Numbered from the stretch's first letter, positions 10,651-23,582 are shown. The stretch is 64,000 bases of DNA from Phorcus lineatus (GCA_921293015.1 OV121095.1:34941484-35005483); one strand, 5' to 3'. A program made the numbers and translations. Notes: generated by a model from the letters alone, not told the origin.

Positions 10651-12487
10651 GAGTTTCGGGATAATTAACAATTTGGTTGATTACGAAATACAATGTTCAA
10701 CTTAATTGCATTAATGGGTTGCTTTCGTAAGTACATTCTCTTTCCACAGGGACAGCACATGTCATAATTTCCTACACTAACTTCTTTTCTAACACGAAAT
10801 GTATCGGGCTAGAAGGGCGAGAAGCCAGATTTAGTTAAACCATAATATGTCCAATCAGCAATGCAGTTTTAAAAGTGACGATCCTCAAGCTCTGTCATTT
10901 TACGTATGCTTCGAAAACAAAAGAACTTATTCGAATGTATACTTGGAACTTAAGTATCTTAGAGAGAACACAGTCGTTTTGTTTAGTGACTGAATCACGG
11001 CATAGATCTCAGTAGTAATAAGTGTGTTTTCCAATCATGCACTGTTTTCATTCGCTGAAAATTTTCAGACAGTTCGTGCCGCGTTTATTGTTGCTAGGGA
11101 ACTTGCCGACATTCCAAGAAGAGGTAGTATTAGAACAGAGGCTCGAATAGTATCTTATGACTTGAGCTGAATGACGTAAGAATTTGCGTCACTTGATATC
11201 ACAGCTCCCCTAGGAGACTCATCACATCATTGATGGATATCAACTTCGTAAATCTTTGGGTGCAACATTGTAATACAGAAACGTCGATTCTAAACATAAA
11301 AAGGTTGTGATTCGTAAACATTGTCCTTATTGGACTTTTATTTCCTAAAATGACACTCAAAGAATGTACATCTCACCTTTTGAAGGTAGCTTTACATTTT
11401 TAGTGTGTTTTTATAAGTCGAAAACATTCAAATGATGAAACATATTTAAAAATTCGGGAAAAATGGACATGAATGTGAATATATAATCTTACCTTAATTG
11501 TTTCTTCTTGAAGAGCTTTTTGTGTTGTCGAGTCTTGAGGGAGGCCTTATTGAAGCTGAAAGAATGAAAGTACATAATGAGGTTTTTTTCATATTCATAC
11601 CTCATCCAAACTACAATGTATAACCGGTTTTGAGTATATACCAATGTAAAAAAAGTTTATGTAAAAATAATAACTGATTGACAAGTTGATTGTTTGGATT
11701 CTATAACTCGTTTGGAAATGATCATTGATTGTATCTGTTACATTTTATTGGGACGCACTTTGGCACTGATGCATGCCTGAAAATAAAATAGCAGCCCCTA
11801 AATGTATCTTCAAGAAAGTCACATGTTTCATTCAAAAGGTGTCAGGTCATGATTAAGTATTCAAAAAGATGCAATTTTCTATCTAACAAACAGAAGTGCG
11901 TGAGTGACAAATTGGTTTTTGTGATGATTGTGACAAATTTTAATTTAAGTTCAAAATAATTGAACAGAATTAGCAAATAAAACGTAAGTTTAATTATTGA
12001 AAAGAAGTTTCTTAGTTTCGCAGGTGCTCAACTGATTGCTAAAAGTCATTTTGTCATCAAAGTTTTAAAGTGTTAGTAATTCAATTGTTCAGGAGCGTAC
12101 CGTCCTATAGAGCGCATGTTGAACGGTTTCATAAGGATCAAAGCTCCATAAACCCTGAGGTAATTTGGCCAACTGCTTTGGTAAAATTGTTTATACCCGG
12201 ATTGCCGTTTGTTGACAAACAGTCAAGCATAATAAATACTATGATCCTTTAATTTGATATTGTGATTGGAATAACATGATCATTGCATAAGAATATAATT
12301 GATAATAAGGATAATGCGATAATGGCGATATACATATATATATATTTACTCCATACCACAAAGGCGCACATACACAGTGATACCCTGGTTTGAGCACAAA
12401 ACGTTATCATTTTTTTCATTGTCAACTCTAGGAGAGTATGCAACACATCAGCTGATAAAGCGCTTATGGTAATCAAATACTATCAAA
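10651..12487. other. AT-rich non-coding stretch
   Basis: Several 60-75 codon frames lack motifs or splice context. A short (AAAT)n run lies inside the preceding element near 10,376. Nothing else recognised. Confidence 0.25.
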
Positions 12488-12585
12488 CCAGGTACCCAAT
12501 TGTACTGCTGGGTGAACAGAGGCACATTTTGAAAAAGGTCTCTTGCAAAGTTGAAACCACAATTTCTCAACACGTGTGTCAATGT
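12488..12585 (+). repeat. Possible LINE/SINE conserved 3' domain remnant
   Basis: The order GGTACCCA...CTGGGTGAACAGAGGCA...GTCTCTTGCAAAG resembles the widely shared 'GGTACCCATT...CTGGGTGG...GGCA...TGCCTTGCCCAAG' core found at the 3' ends of some LINEs and SINEs of fish and invertebrates. The match is from memory of the motif and the copy is decayed. Confidence 0.3.
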
Positions 12586-13154
12586 GGGGCATGGAATCAC
12601 CCTTCAAACACTCAGTTTATCCAGCAATGAATCTGGTAACCAACCCGTCTGGCAAGCCAAGCCTAATGTTGCTGAACTTTATTGAGTAATGCACAGGACC
12701 ACGTGCCACCGCATTAACATCTCACTTCTATATCCTTTCCTGGTAATTGCTTCGTTTCTGCTTATCTTCATCTTGCATCTGATGAAATTTTTTTGTGTCC
12801 AAAAACCAGGCTTAGTAATACAAAAGGATAAGCTCAGAGTTTGATGTCAATGTAACGTTTAATAATATAATAATCGAAATGTATAATCAAAGTGCTATTG
12901 AGATGCCATTTCCGTTTTACAATCCTTGGTTAACAGAGCGGATCAAGTGGTCAAGCGCAAGTTGTTAATATTTCAAGTAAATTAGCGTTTAATTCTGATG
13001 TAAATTGTGTTTCCCGTAGAGTGTCTTTCGTATTATTGAAACACATACAGAAGTTCTAGTGTTTTGATTTGAAAAATGTACTTGTACCCTTCGACCTCGC
13101 CGTACTGCTTTTAAAACCCCGACGCCATTAAATGGATTTGCTTATAGAAGAACT
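12586..13154. other. Non-coding stretch
   Basis: No supported exon or repeat. Confidence 0.25.
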
Positions 13155-13280
13155 TCCTGCTCTTTGGTAAAACGTTGACTAATGGATGTTGTGAAAAAGG
13201 CCATAATAAAGCTTTTAATAAGAGTGTAAACCTAGACTGGACTTCATTCCTACAGGCTAATATAGTGCTATTTAGAGATA
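13155..13280 (+). repeat. Dispersed repeat pair, copy 1 (partner at 16,590)
   Basis: Shares in order CTAATGGRTGTTGTG, an AGGCTTT/AAGCTTTTAATAA block, ACTGGACTTCRTTCCTA and ATATAGTG with 16,590-16,735, same orientation. The pair brackets a family C MITE and the 56-bp minisatellite. Confidence 0.5.
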
Positions 13281-13571
13281 TGCTGACCTGTTTCTGTTAT
13301 GTCTTCCGCAAAAAGCCAATAAAGGATTTTAAAGATAATTCACAAACTTTTTAGCACTCATAACATGAATCTGTCAGTTTTGTATTATTTTTAGTGATAA
13401 AAGGTGTGTCAAAAATGAAGCAAGATACCCAAATTTCAGATTTGCAAATACAGAGTTTATAATGTCGTTACCTTAGTATTGTTAGAATGAACATCTGTTA
13501 AAAATGTTATACTATAAGCAACTTTGAGGTTAAGTCTCCCTCTAGAACACGTCAAAGGGTTTTATTTTATA

Positions 13572-14144
13572 CAGCTGCAAATAAAAAGTTTTTTTCACTT
13601 ACTACTGTGTCTGAGTGCAAATATCATGTAATTTGGGTTTGGTTTGAATGTCAATAAAACAACTTCAGCAGAACTGACACAGGATCTCCAATTGTCAATG
13701 TGTAAAACAGCCATTTATTAATTTATTATGCGATTGCCTCGTCTCTCGAGCAAAAATTCGAATTTTGGCATGATTAAATGGACAGAAGGTAGTTTCGATT
13801 AAAATGTTCCATTTTTACTCTCGGAGAACAAAATAAGCAAACTCCCGTTGACTTAATGCAAACAAACAAATATTACATGTGTTTAAAGGTGTTAATCATC
13901 TATTAAGGAGTTTGTAAAGAAAAAGAAAAATTACTGTCAACGAAATTTTTACCCCTGGTCACTTCAGTGACCTGCTAAAAATTATCACGGTTAACTGGCA
14001 TACGATTGCGTAAAGGTGCAATGAATCTTCTCTTCTGTATTGAAAATTCAAAATAATCCATTTCTTTTTCGCAGGAGATATGCCAAATTATATGACATTT
14101 GCACTACGATTTGCAGGTATGTGAACAAACTTTCGGTCTGCAGG
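13572..14144 (+). mobile_element. TA-flanked MITE family C, copy 2 (about 573 bp)
   Basis: Same orientation and internal order as 9996-10,648: CAGCTGCA start after TA, GTCAATAAAACAACTTCAGCA, AATTTTGGCATG, CACTTCAGTGACCTGC, and the terminal GTGAACAAACTTTCGG block. The right tip (CTGCAGG before TA) has drifted from the consensus. Non-autonomous. Confidence 0.8.
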
Positions 14145-14146
14145 TA

Positions 14147-14834
14147 TAGAGCGGCCTTACAGTTTCCTATATTGTAGAGAAATAAACGCAATACTGGATA
14201 AAAAGTTCAGTAACGTGAACAAATTTAATTATTAGAATTTATTATGTCGTAAATATGCACGTCGTTGTATATTCTTTCTCCTTCATCAGGCGGAATTTGG
14301 AGGTAACAATAAAAACACATAATTATCTTAAATCATTTTATTAAGATGAAAATGTTTCCCCTTTTGCTATGAAAACATTAACTCCTCTTCCTTTCATAGA
14401 TCTATGTAAGGCTTGTTTTTGCATACAACAAACCCTTCGAACTGAATATTTTCATAAGATGTTTTAAAGCCTATTTCAAATGTAAACTTTGAGATATATC
14501 TCTATCATGGTGCGCTGGTTATGACTCTACGTTATTTCTTTGATTTAGGCAACTGCCCATGATGGAATGCCGATTAGTTTAGTTAGTTATTGTTTCAACA
14601 ATCTCGTTAATAAATATACTGAACATTGTTGATAGTATCATGCTACGATTACCGCACTTGTTTTAAGATATAGATTTAACTCTTACCCGTCCCAAATTGC
14701 ACTCTTGTCGAATACACGGTATGACATTGCACTCTAATTATAATTATGTATATCCCGTGTATCTATTGAGTTCTAACATACCTTAAACAGTCAAAATCTG
14801 TCTGTCTAATACTTAATTATCTTAACTGTTATGA
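14147..14834. other. Non-coding stretch before the satellite cluster
   Basis: No gene or repeat recognised. Confidence 0.25.
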
Positions 14835-15390
14835 CGTGACGGAATATTAAACAAAGCGACAAGAGTAACTGTAAACAAGCTCCGTTGGAACGTGACGGTA
14901 TTTTGAACGTAGCGACAAGAGTACCTGTAAACAAGCTCCGTTGGAACGTGACGGTATTTTGAACGTAACGACAAGAGTACCTGTAAACAAGCTCCGTTGG
15001 AACGTGACGGTATTTTGAACGTAACGACAAGAGTAACTGTAAACAAGCTCCGTTGGAACGTGACGGTATTTTGAACTCTGTAAACAAGCTCCGTTGGAAC
15101 GTGACGGTATTTTGAACGTAGCGACAAGAGTACCTGTAAACAAGCTCCGTTGGAACGTGACGGTATTTTGAACGTAACGACAAGAGTAACTGTAAACAAG
15201 CTCCGTTGGAACGTGACGTTATTTTGAACGTAGTGACAAGAGTAACTGTAAACAAGCTCCGTTGGAACGTGACGGTATTTTGAACGTAGTGACAAGAGTA
15301 ACTGTAAATAAGCTCCGTTGGAACGTGACGGTATTTTGAACGTAGTGACAAGAGTAACTGTAAATAAGCTCCGTTTTGACGTGACGGGGT
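14835..15390. repeat. 56-bp minisatellite, about 10 copies
   Basis: Units begin at 14,835, 14,891, 14,947, 15,003, 15,059, 15,100, 15,156, 15,212, 15,268, 15,324 and 15,380 (partial). All are 56 bp except the 15,059 unit, which has lost 15 bp. Each carries CGTGACGGTATTTTGAACGT and ACAAGCTCCGTTGGAA; copies differ by a few substitutions. Because 56 is not a multiple of three and the unit lacks stops on the minus strand in all phases, three overlapping minus-strand frames of 98-206 codons arise. These frames are a by-product of the array; no gene is called. Confidence 0.97.
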
Positions 15391-16589
15391 TTGCACTGAT
15401 GACTAAGAGGTTTATAGATCTAGACACTTCATAAATTGTCAATACTAATTGGAAGGCGAGAAGAGACCCGTCGGCTATATGTACAGCACCCTGTCACGAT
15501 CTGTCTGCTGTAAACTACACTGATACCAGTTAATGTAATAGCAGTAGCTAGCCTTCTCCTCAAAGTGACAGCAGCTTCTGTCAGTGAAGTTAAGGTCATT
15601 AAGTAATACAAACATCGGATACTAAACAGAAGTTTCCTCTTGCTTTTGCCATTAGTGGTTAGATCTCAGTGATAGCTTTTTCAAACCCCTAATATTTCTA
15701 TCATTTGATAACTGAATTTAAGCGATATGTTGCTTTTGATTTGTCTACATGAGATATGTTTATGATATCACGAAACCGCTTACACAATATAACTACCGCT
15801 CTTTGAAGTTTACAAAAATAGCACTCGATCTGGACAACTATGTTGTATATACAGGTAGCATTACCTATCAATGGAATAAATAAGAAAGATATATCCTAAT
15901 GGAATTGAAATTATAAATGATTTAAATATTAAAGTTATCCAGTACGAAAGGACAAGTGTCTGTATTTAAACAAGGTGCCTTTTCAAACCAGTTATAAGCC
16001 AGTGAACAACAAGATTAGGAATCCTATCAAAGTAAAAAGATTGTAATTTTTCCTGTGCTCGTAACGTTCATGTTTAATCGCCGGAGAGCTGTCCTTCACT
16101 TAGAGGGACAAAAGGATTGTGTCATTTTTTCAAAATTGTATTGCACTTCTGACGTCATCCTGTTTTCTTTCACTCTGTGAAGTTTCAGTAATGAAAAAAA
16201 TATGTTTATCTAATTTAATTGAAATCAGAATTATTTTATTTCAAAGATCAGTATCAATTTTAGAAAATATATGTACTCTACAAAACTAAACATACTATGA
16301 TTACCAATGGCTATTATAACAAACATATGAACTATTTCAATTATTTTTAAGCGCGGAAGACACAGTTTACAATGAATGCAAAATCAGTATAAAAACAATA
16401 ACAATTTCATATAGTACAAAATAAACGCGAGAACATATTGTTAAAATTCGATATAACTCTAAAATACTATATATATCACTAAGGATGCTGAGTTAAGATT
16501 GGAATAAGAATTCATTTTAAGGGTCAAAATGTTCGTTTATAAGACGACACTTATCACTCATATGAGAGTTCAGAGATGTTGAGACTGTT
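15391..16589. other. Non-coding stretch
   Basis: A CRE-like palindrome is at 16,150-16,157. No exon supported. Confidence 0.3.
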
Positions 16590-16735
16590 TGGCTAAAAGG
16601 ATATCCATTTTGCGGAGCTTCATTGTCTAATGGGTGTTGTGGGTTTGACCTTTTTATAGGCTTTCAATAATGTCTCTAATCTTCGACTGGACTTCGTTCC
16701 TAAAAACGATATAGTGTTTTCTGAACCTTACCAAA
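16590..16735 (+). repeat. Dispersed repeat pair, copy 2 (partner at 13,155)
   Basis: Direct-orientation match to 13,155-13,280 with moderate divergence and small indels. Class unknown. Confidence 0.5.
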
Positions 16736-16982
16736 ACATCGTCTTTGCAAATATAGATATTATCAAACTTATTTTCCTCTATCCTTCGAAAAGTTCAAAG
16801 CAAAGTTTATGACATCCACTTACTTGGAAAGTCGAACCAAAACATTTTATTTCATATCCGTTATTTTTAAAAAAAACAACCGAGCAATGATCCGAGTATA
16901 TTAGCAAGATGATCACAGGCTGCTATGAGTTACATTTTAATACTTATGGATATAACAATAATATAGGCTTTAAGGGGTTAAA

Positions 16983-17494
16983 CAGAAAAACACATACAGA
17001 TAATCATATTATGACACACACAAAATAATAATGACAATGATAAGAAGAACAACACATACAGATATTGATATCATAATTCACAAAAAATAACAATGGCAAT
17101 GATAGGAAGAATAACACATACAGATAATATCATGACACAAAAAAACTAACTATGACAATGATAAGAAGAAATGACATACAGATGATAATATCATTACACA
17201 CAAAAACTTACACTGACAATGATAAGAAAAACAACACATACAGATAATAATATCATAATTCACAAAAACTAACACTGACAATGATAAGAAAAACAACACA
17301 TACAGATAATAATATCATAATTCACAAAAACTAACAATGACAATGATAAGAAGAATAACAGATAGATATATTATTATCATAATTAAAAAATAACAATGGA
17401 AATGATAAGAACAACAACACATACAGATAGTAAAATCATAATTCACAATAAATAACAATGGCAATGATAGGAAGAATAACACAAACAGATAATT
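16983..17494. repeat. 62-bp minisatellite, about 8 copies
   Basis: Units contain AACACATACAGATAAT, ATCATAATTCACAAAAA and AACAATGACAATGATAAGAAG. Repeated CACATA landmarks fall at 16,991, 17,053, 17,115, 17,235, 17,297 and 17,418, giving a 62-bp period with a few deletions. Composition is extremely purine/A-rich on the plus strand. No coding potential. Confidence 0.93.
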
Positions 17495-17652
17495 GGCATA
17501 AAGACATAGGTCTTGGGGAAAATTAGAAATACTACCATTTCAAATATCGTGCTACTCCCCCTTCAAGAAATCATCCAGTGATATAATGCAATATTAGTGC
17601 CTCTAGATAAGTTAACGACCAGTGTAACAAAAGTTTAATGTTTTTTCAAAAG

Positions 17653-18282
17653 GAGAACAACTTAATGTGTTATGAAAAATGTCACTAATGGTTCAATGTG
17701 GTTGTATACTTTAACTGGTAGTTCTGAACGGCGCCCCGAGAACAACTTATTATGAACATTTTCACTAACGGTTCAATGTGGTTGTATACTTTAACTGGTA
17801 GTTCTGAATGGCGCCCGAGAACAACTTATTATGAACATTTTCACTTATGGTTCAATGTGGTTGTATACTTTAACTGGTAGTTCTGAATGGCGCCCCGAGA
17901 ACAACTTATTATGAACATTTTCACTTATGGTTCAATGTGGTTGTATACTTTAACTGGTAGTTCTGAATGGCGCCCGAGAACAACTTATTATGACCATTTT
18001 CACTTATGGTTCAATGTGGTTGTATACTTTAACTGGTAGTTCTGAATGGCTCCCTGAGAACAACTTATTACGAACATTTTCACTTATGGTTCAATGTGGT
18101 TGTATACTTTAACTGGAAGTTCTGAATGGCGCCCCGAGAACAACTTATTATGAACATTTCACTAATGGTTCAATGTGGTTGTATACTTTAACTGGTAGTT
18201 CTGAATGGCGCCCCGAGAACAACTTATTATGACCATTTTCACTTATGGTTCAATGTGGTTGTATACTTTAACTGGAAGTTCT
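17653..18282. repeat. About 80-bp minisatellite, 8 copies
   Basis: GAGAACAACTT marks units at 17,653, 17,738, 17,817, 17,897, 17,976, 18,056, 18,136 and 18,215. Spacing is 79-80 bp after a divergent 85-bp first unit. Copies are highly similar and each ends in a GC-rich tip (TGGCGCCCCGA or the one-base-shorter TGGCGCCCGA). Unrelated to the two arrays upstream. Confidence 0.97.
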
Positions 18283-18324
18283 TAGCATAGTTTAGGTACC
18301 TAATTCACAATGTCTGGCTAGTCA

Positions 18325-18440
18325 GTAAAATCCGGATGATCGACCTGTTAGAGCTGTGAAATGATGGGTTGACTTAATGCCAGAAGATGGATGTCTTTGA
18401 ATCATGGACAGTTTGTTTGAACTTAGACATCAAACACATC
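18325..18440 (+). repeat. SINE-like dispersed repeat, copy 3
   Basis: GACCTGTTAGAGCTG, AATGATGGGTTGACTTAA and GCCAGAAGATGGATGT parallel the copies at 2205 and 7205. Confidence 0.45.
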
Positions 18441-21400
18441 TTTTCAAGGAAACAGGAAGTTGCAACAACTACTTTCTTCTATAAGTGACCGCTTGCTTCT
18501 CTATGTCTTTGCTTTTATATGCATTTGAGAGTGGAAAAGAGGAAAGAGGTTTTCACCTGAGCCGTAAAAACAGTTTTTTTTATGTAGGAGGTGTAGATGC
18601 TCATCCTAAAGTTATAGTGCTTGAAGTTTTTTAAAAGTCATTCGTCTATGAAAAACTCTTACATAAAAAGTGCTTATGTTCAGACATATATCAACACAAC
18701 TAAAAAAATATAAAAATCAATCATAAATTTCAAAATAAAGGGGACAAATATTTATAACTCATTATTTTTTTAAAAACTCATCAATTTTAAAAGAAAAAGG
18801 AATCATGTTGTGGCGTTGTCCTCAGTGTAATTAACTCCTTACACAGTTTTATCAACCTTTTAAAACTTTAGCCATGTTTTGGATACAGATCACATAACTT
18901 GAAATTAAAGTTCCTGACGATTCAATGAATTATTTAAACTAGACAGAATATTAGATTGGTCAGCCGTAGGCTTTAAAACTTGACACATCTATACTGTCAT
19001 AAGATAAGTCTGTTTTTTGGATTTTTTAATTTTTTATGTACGTTTTTATTTCCCAAAAAATAATCATTATACATATAAATTCAGCTGTTTGAAGCCATGG
19101 TCAGGTAGCCGATAAGGCTGATATATTTTTTAAATACAACGTCTATATCTAGAATGATGTCGGCACGATTGATCTTGTGATAAGGAATTCAAATGAACAT
19201 TACCAAAGTTTTGATTAGTTATGTTTTATTATTTTGTCATGGTTTTTATAATGTTCTATATGCAGTTTGTTTTTAAATTTATGTACAGAGCATGTCTTGA
19301 GTATATAATGAGTTCTGAAGGAAAGACGGTACATGCCTACCTAGAAGGAAGATGAAAGTGTTGTGAATGTCATTAAATGGACTCAAAATGATCTATCAAC
19401 TTTATTTTAGATGAAAACATAAAGTCTTTAAGACTTATACATCTATCGTGCACTCAAGAAATCAAGACCCTTGCGAAAGGGTAAATAGTATTTTTTAATT
19501 TTTTTTCCTATAATCCGAGTATTTGAAATTAAATTTCATAGGAAACATATATGTAATTAACGTTGCTTCGTGATCTTGCTTGAAACGAAACCTTTAATTT
19601 CACACGGTAATTACCTCTTTCAATGCAGATACCAAAGACATCTAATTATTACATACAAGAGTCTTAATGTCAGAGCATTTCGAAAAAATGAAAAAAGGGA
19701 CAAATATAACTTTCCTTTGCACGTATCTGAAGTCTGTGTTAATAGAAAAGTGTCTGATGGACGCCGATATTACTCCGTTATCCATCATATAAACACTAAG
19801 TACCACTGCTTGTTTGGTGCTGTCATTAGTTTCATTACCTGCTAATCTCTGTTCTTTGATGTTTGCATCCAATTCAGGGCCAATTAAGAGCTTTCATGTC
19901 ATAAAGAAAACGTGCACGCCCTTTCATAAGCAAAGCTTTGTTGTTTCTTATTAAAAAGCTGATATCAGGTCAAACACGGGCAGATATAAGCATTTTATAT
20001 ATAGAAATGTGTTCGGTACACCTTTTAGTGAATACACTTTCACAAAAACATATTTTTGATACACTCTTCGTATTTGTTTTGTTGTACATTATTAATCAAA
20101 AGTTTTATAACAGTTTAATATCTTAAATTTTCCTCTTCAGCATGTGTCTCAAGTGATAATAAACAAATAATCAAAATTGATTTGATGAATGACATTGTCT
20201 TATTTTGATTTAACTAAAACTATGTTCTAACGTCATTAAATCAACTATAATTTTCCTCTATTGAAGCTGAATGTTATTATTACATACTAAACATGTACAT
20301 TTGACATATGATAAAACAAATCATATCTCTTTTAGTCTATATGCTTTATCAAAAGAAATACATCAGGTGAAAATAGATTAAATATTTGAATTGAATTTTG
20401 GAATGAAACAAAACCATCAACTAGCAACAACTTTTAAAATTCAATTTTCAAACTTTGAATACATGTGCATGTCAAAACCATACGATACACCAACAACAGT
20501 ACACAAGTTTACAAATTACAGTCTTATATCGGTGTACCATTTACAACCGTAATCTGCTTCATTTAGTTTATCCACCCGCTAATGTGCTTATAATAAGAAA
20601 GGCGTAGATTCAAAGTAAAATAGCAAATGATCTTATGGGGAATCAATTAACGACTCAAAGGATCAAGTTTTTGCCGTTATACATAGTATGAAATCTGTCA
20701 TTATTTATTACCCATGTAGGTAATATATCCAGTATAGATTCTTATACGCCGGCACCAGCATTCACTGAGAACTTCTATGTCGTTTCAAGAATCATACATA
20801 GTGGTGATGATGAACACTTGCGTTGATGATACTTCTTGTGAAAGAGAACAAGATTGATTTCCTTTTGTTATATATCATTTTGTTGGAACCATATAAACTT
20901 CGAACACAAAGACAGTATTCTAGAAGGAGAACATGGTTTTCTGATAGCCAAGGCATACATCAACAATCAGTGTATTTCAAGTTTATGGTTTTCTTCATTT
21001 TCTTCACTCATAATGAGCTTTGTTAGATGTACTCTCCTAACAGGTGAAAGATTAATTATCATAATTGGTTTGTTGTTTAATATGGTACTATCAATTATCC
21101 AACTGACACCTACTTCTAGTAAAAGTGTATCAAACGATATTCAGTGTTAACTATGGTGTATATGTTTTAGATAATTATGCATGGACATTGATTTTAACAC
21201 TTGAAATGTAAACAGGGCTTTGAGGAAGTCATAACTACATAAAATTGTGTGTCCTTTTGGCAATGAATAATCTTTACACCTTATGTAGAAGTTTTAATTT
21301 GATTTAGATCATTTAGGAGCATTTAGCTTGAACTACACATCAAAATAGCTCAAAAAGCTCACAAAGGATCATTAACTTTTGAAGGTTTTATTTTCATATT

Positions 21401-22119
21401 GAACAATTCTGATAGCCCAAGTATCATCCTTTTTCTGGAAACTCTCTAACGATTTAAAACCTTTTTGTCACTGGGACTGAAAGACGATATTTAAAAAAAG
21501 CTGTAGGAACTCTCATGATGTGATAAAGAATAGATTTTAAAAGGTTTACAGTAACGAAATTTATGTTTAAATCAATGTTTGAGTATGTTTAAAACACGAT
21601 TTATTTGTCAAATGTCAGATTTCTGATTTCTGATTGTTGAAGAAGCTAAAGTCTTCGGAATATCAAAAAAAAAATTTGAGTTGCAATATTTAGCCTACAG
21701 AGTCGTCCAAACAGTAACAGAATACGAGGGAAAGAAAGGGAAAAAATGACTGTCGTTATCTCACGTAGCTGACCTTTTTATGTATATATGAAATATTTTC
21801 AATATTTAAATTTTGTTATTGTTTGCTGAACAAGTCGATTGTCTGATTCGAACCTGCATCCTTAAAGTAAAACACCTTTCACAGCTACTACTATTGTGGT
21901 TTTACTTCTCAACAGCTACAGTTTAAACACTACCTTTACCAACATATCTTGTATGAAATATTAGATAAATGAATTATGGCAACATGCTACTGTTGTTTAC
22001 ATTGCCCTTTATTTAATTCACTGTTTTAATATGATATTTTTCAATTGACTCGGACGGACAAAAATGACTGAAACCAAAGGTTATTCAACAAAATATATTT
22101 CTGCTCTCAATAGCTAAAA
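18441..22119. other. Long AT-rich non-coding stretch
   Basis: Overlapping frames at 19,570-19,872 and 20,823-21,150 show no recognised domain; the latter is hydrophobic and low-complexity. No repeat family detected by eye. Confidence 0.25.
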
Positions 22120-22215
22120 CATAATTGGTGACTTGAGACGAGAAGATAAATTACCTCGGATTATGGACCCAGCTTCGAGTAAATACTGGTTTTAAATTCA
22201 GGAAACTGTTTTGAA
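22120..22215 (+). repeat. SINE-like dispersed repeat, copy 4
   Basis: GACTTGAGACGAGAAGATAAAT, a GGACCCAG block and ACTGGTTTTAA correspond in order to the 7205 copy. Strongly diverged. Confidence 0.3.
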
Positions 22216-22702
22216 ATTGTAGTAGTACGTTACGTTCTTAATCTATCAACAATGGCAATTTGTGGCGTGTTAACTTTTATGTTCAGAGCAATCGAAAATG
22301 AAATCCGGATTTATTACAAGGACCCTACTTTTCCGAAATTGAAGTGGGGACTGGGATACCCCAAAAAATGTTAGCATATCGTATTGTGGAAGTTGTGTGT
22401 ATTTGAATGGTTGTTAAAATTGAAGGTCTTGGCTGCGAAAAAAGAAGTAGGAAACACGTTTTTCTTTTTAAAATTAACTTGATCTGTGATCCACTTTCCG
22501 ATTGGAAAACATGAATTTAAGTTTATAATTCGTTAACAATAACTAACCAAATTTCTTAAAGAGAACATGAAGTTCAAATTCATTTATTATTTTTATATAT
22601 TGATTTTGTCCCCTTTATGAAACCTATGAACACATGAACTTAGAAGTCATGCAGGAAACCAGAACAAAATCACTTGTATACATTCTGTATAGGTTAAATC
22701 CA

Positions 22703-22820
22703 GGGTCTCCTTCCATAAAGCAACCTTTACTAAGGTTAACCTTAATTCCCATGCTTTAACATTGCACTATGGTTACCTTAAGGACTCACGATTACTTCAG
22801 GGTTTTGTGAAAGGAGGCCC
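22703..22820. mobile_element. Small MITE, about 118 bp
   Basis: Imperfect terminal inverted repeats: GGGTCTCCTTCCATAAAGC on the left against GGGCCTCCTTTCACAAAAC (reverse complement) on the right, matching at most positions. The interior is partly palindromic (AAGGTTAACCTTAA...GGTTACCTTAAGG). Both flanks carry CAG, a possible 3-bp target duplication. A weak relative may lie at 1030-1105. Confidence 0.55.
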
Positions 22821-23580
22821 AGGTAACTCTCCATAAAATGGGAATCAGGGTCGTAATTAATGGAGAAGTTATTAATTTTAACAACGTTACTTCAAAACTT
22901 TACAATTATGAAATTTCAAGTGATGCATCGCCCCATAATTGATTTTTAATGTGAGGAGATAACTATTGAGTGACGTCTAAAGTGTAATTTTATACGTGAT
23001 CTTTAGGGGTAAAATGAACCCGGGCACTTAAGACTCTTCCACTACTTAGAAATATGTCTCCACTTTTATCTTACCGAAATCAGTTATGAAAGCTTACATA
23101 CGTTACCACGTCCCTTGACATTTAAAACGAAGCTATTTGCAAACCGAAAATACAATAGTCGACATTAATTTGGCAGGAAAGCTTCACTAATATCCTAGTC
23201 CTGACGTTGTTGATCTTCAAACACTAAGATTTGACACCCCGAGAAGTCCCCAGAGTTGAGTCAGACAGGATTATAGCAATCTGACGGAGGTGCTCAGCTG
23301 TTAATTTGCTCTTTGGTTAATGGTAATCATACTCCTTGTATTTCTGTAAAGGACAACACCATGTCATAAACTTAAGTATATACTTCTTCTCCTTTTTCTT
23401 TCTGAAATTGGATAGATTCACCCGTGGACATAACATAAATCAATTGCTAAAGAGAAACAGTGTTTACACAAAGGAAGTTTGTCTTTACATGATTTCTGAC
23501 AATGCAATTGCAGTATGACTTACATATGACTAATATTTTCAATAGCATTAACATTAATTTAATCTTCGGTCATCAAATTT
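22821..23580. other. Non-coding stretch
   Basis: Nothing recognised. Confidence 0.25.
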
Positions 23581-23582
23581 AA

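Noticed and set aside
13396-13560. Additional family B MITE copy
   Set aside because: Shares a 14-base GTCAAAAATGAAGC string and little else; likely chance or too decayed to call.
14806-15442. Three overlapping minus-strand frames of 98-206 codons as genes
   Set aside because: They are entirely created by the 56-bp tandem array, occur in all three phases, and have no motif or splice context.
16710-16850. Minus-strand exon before a GTAAGT donor near 16,820
   Set aside because: Upstream sequence has no open frame of note and no convincing acceptor.
14835-18282. CRISPR array
   Set aside because: Units are contiguous with no unique spacers, and the genome is eukaryotic.
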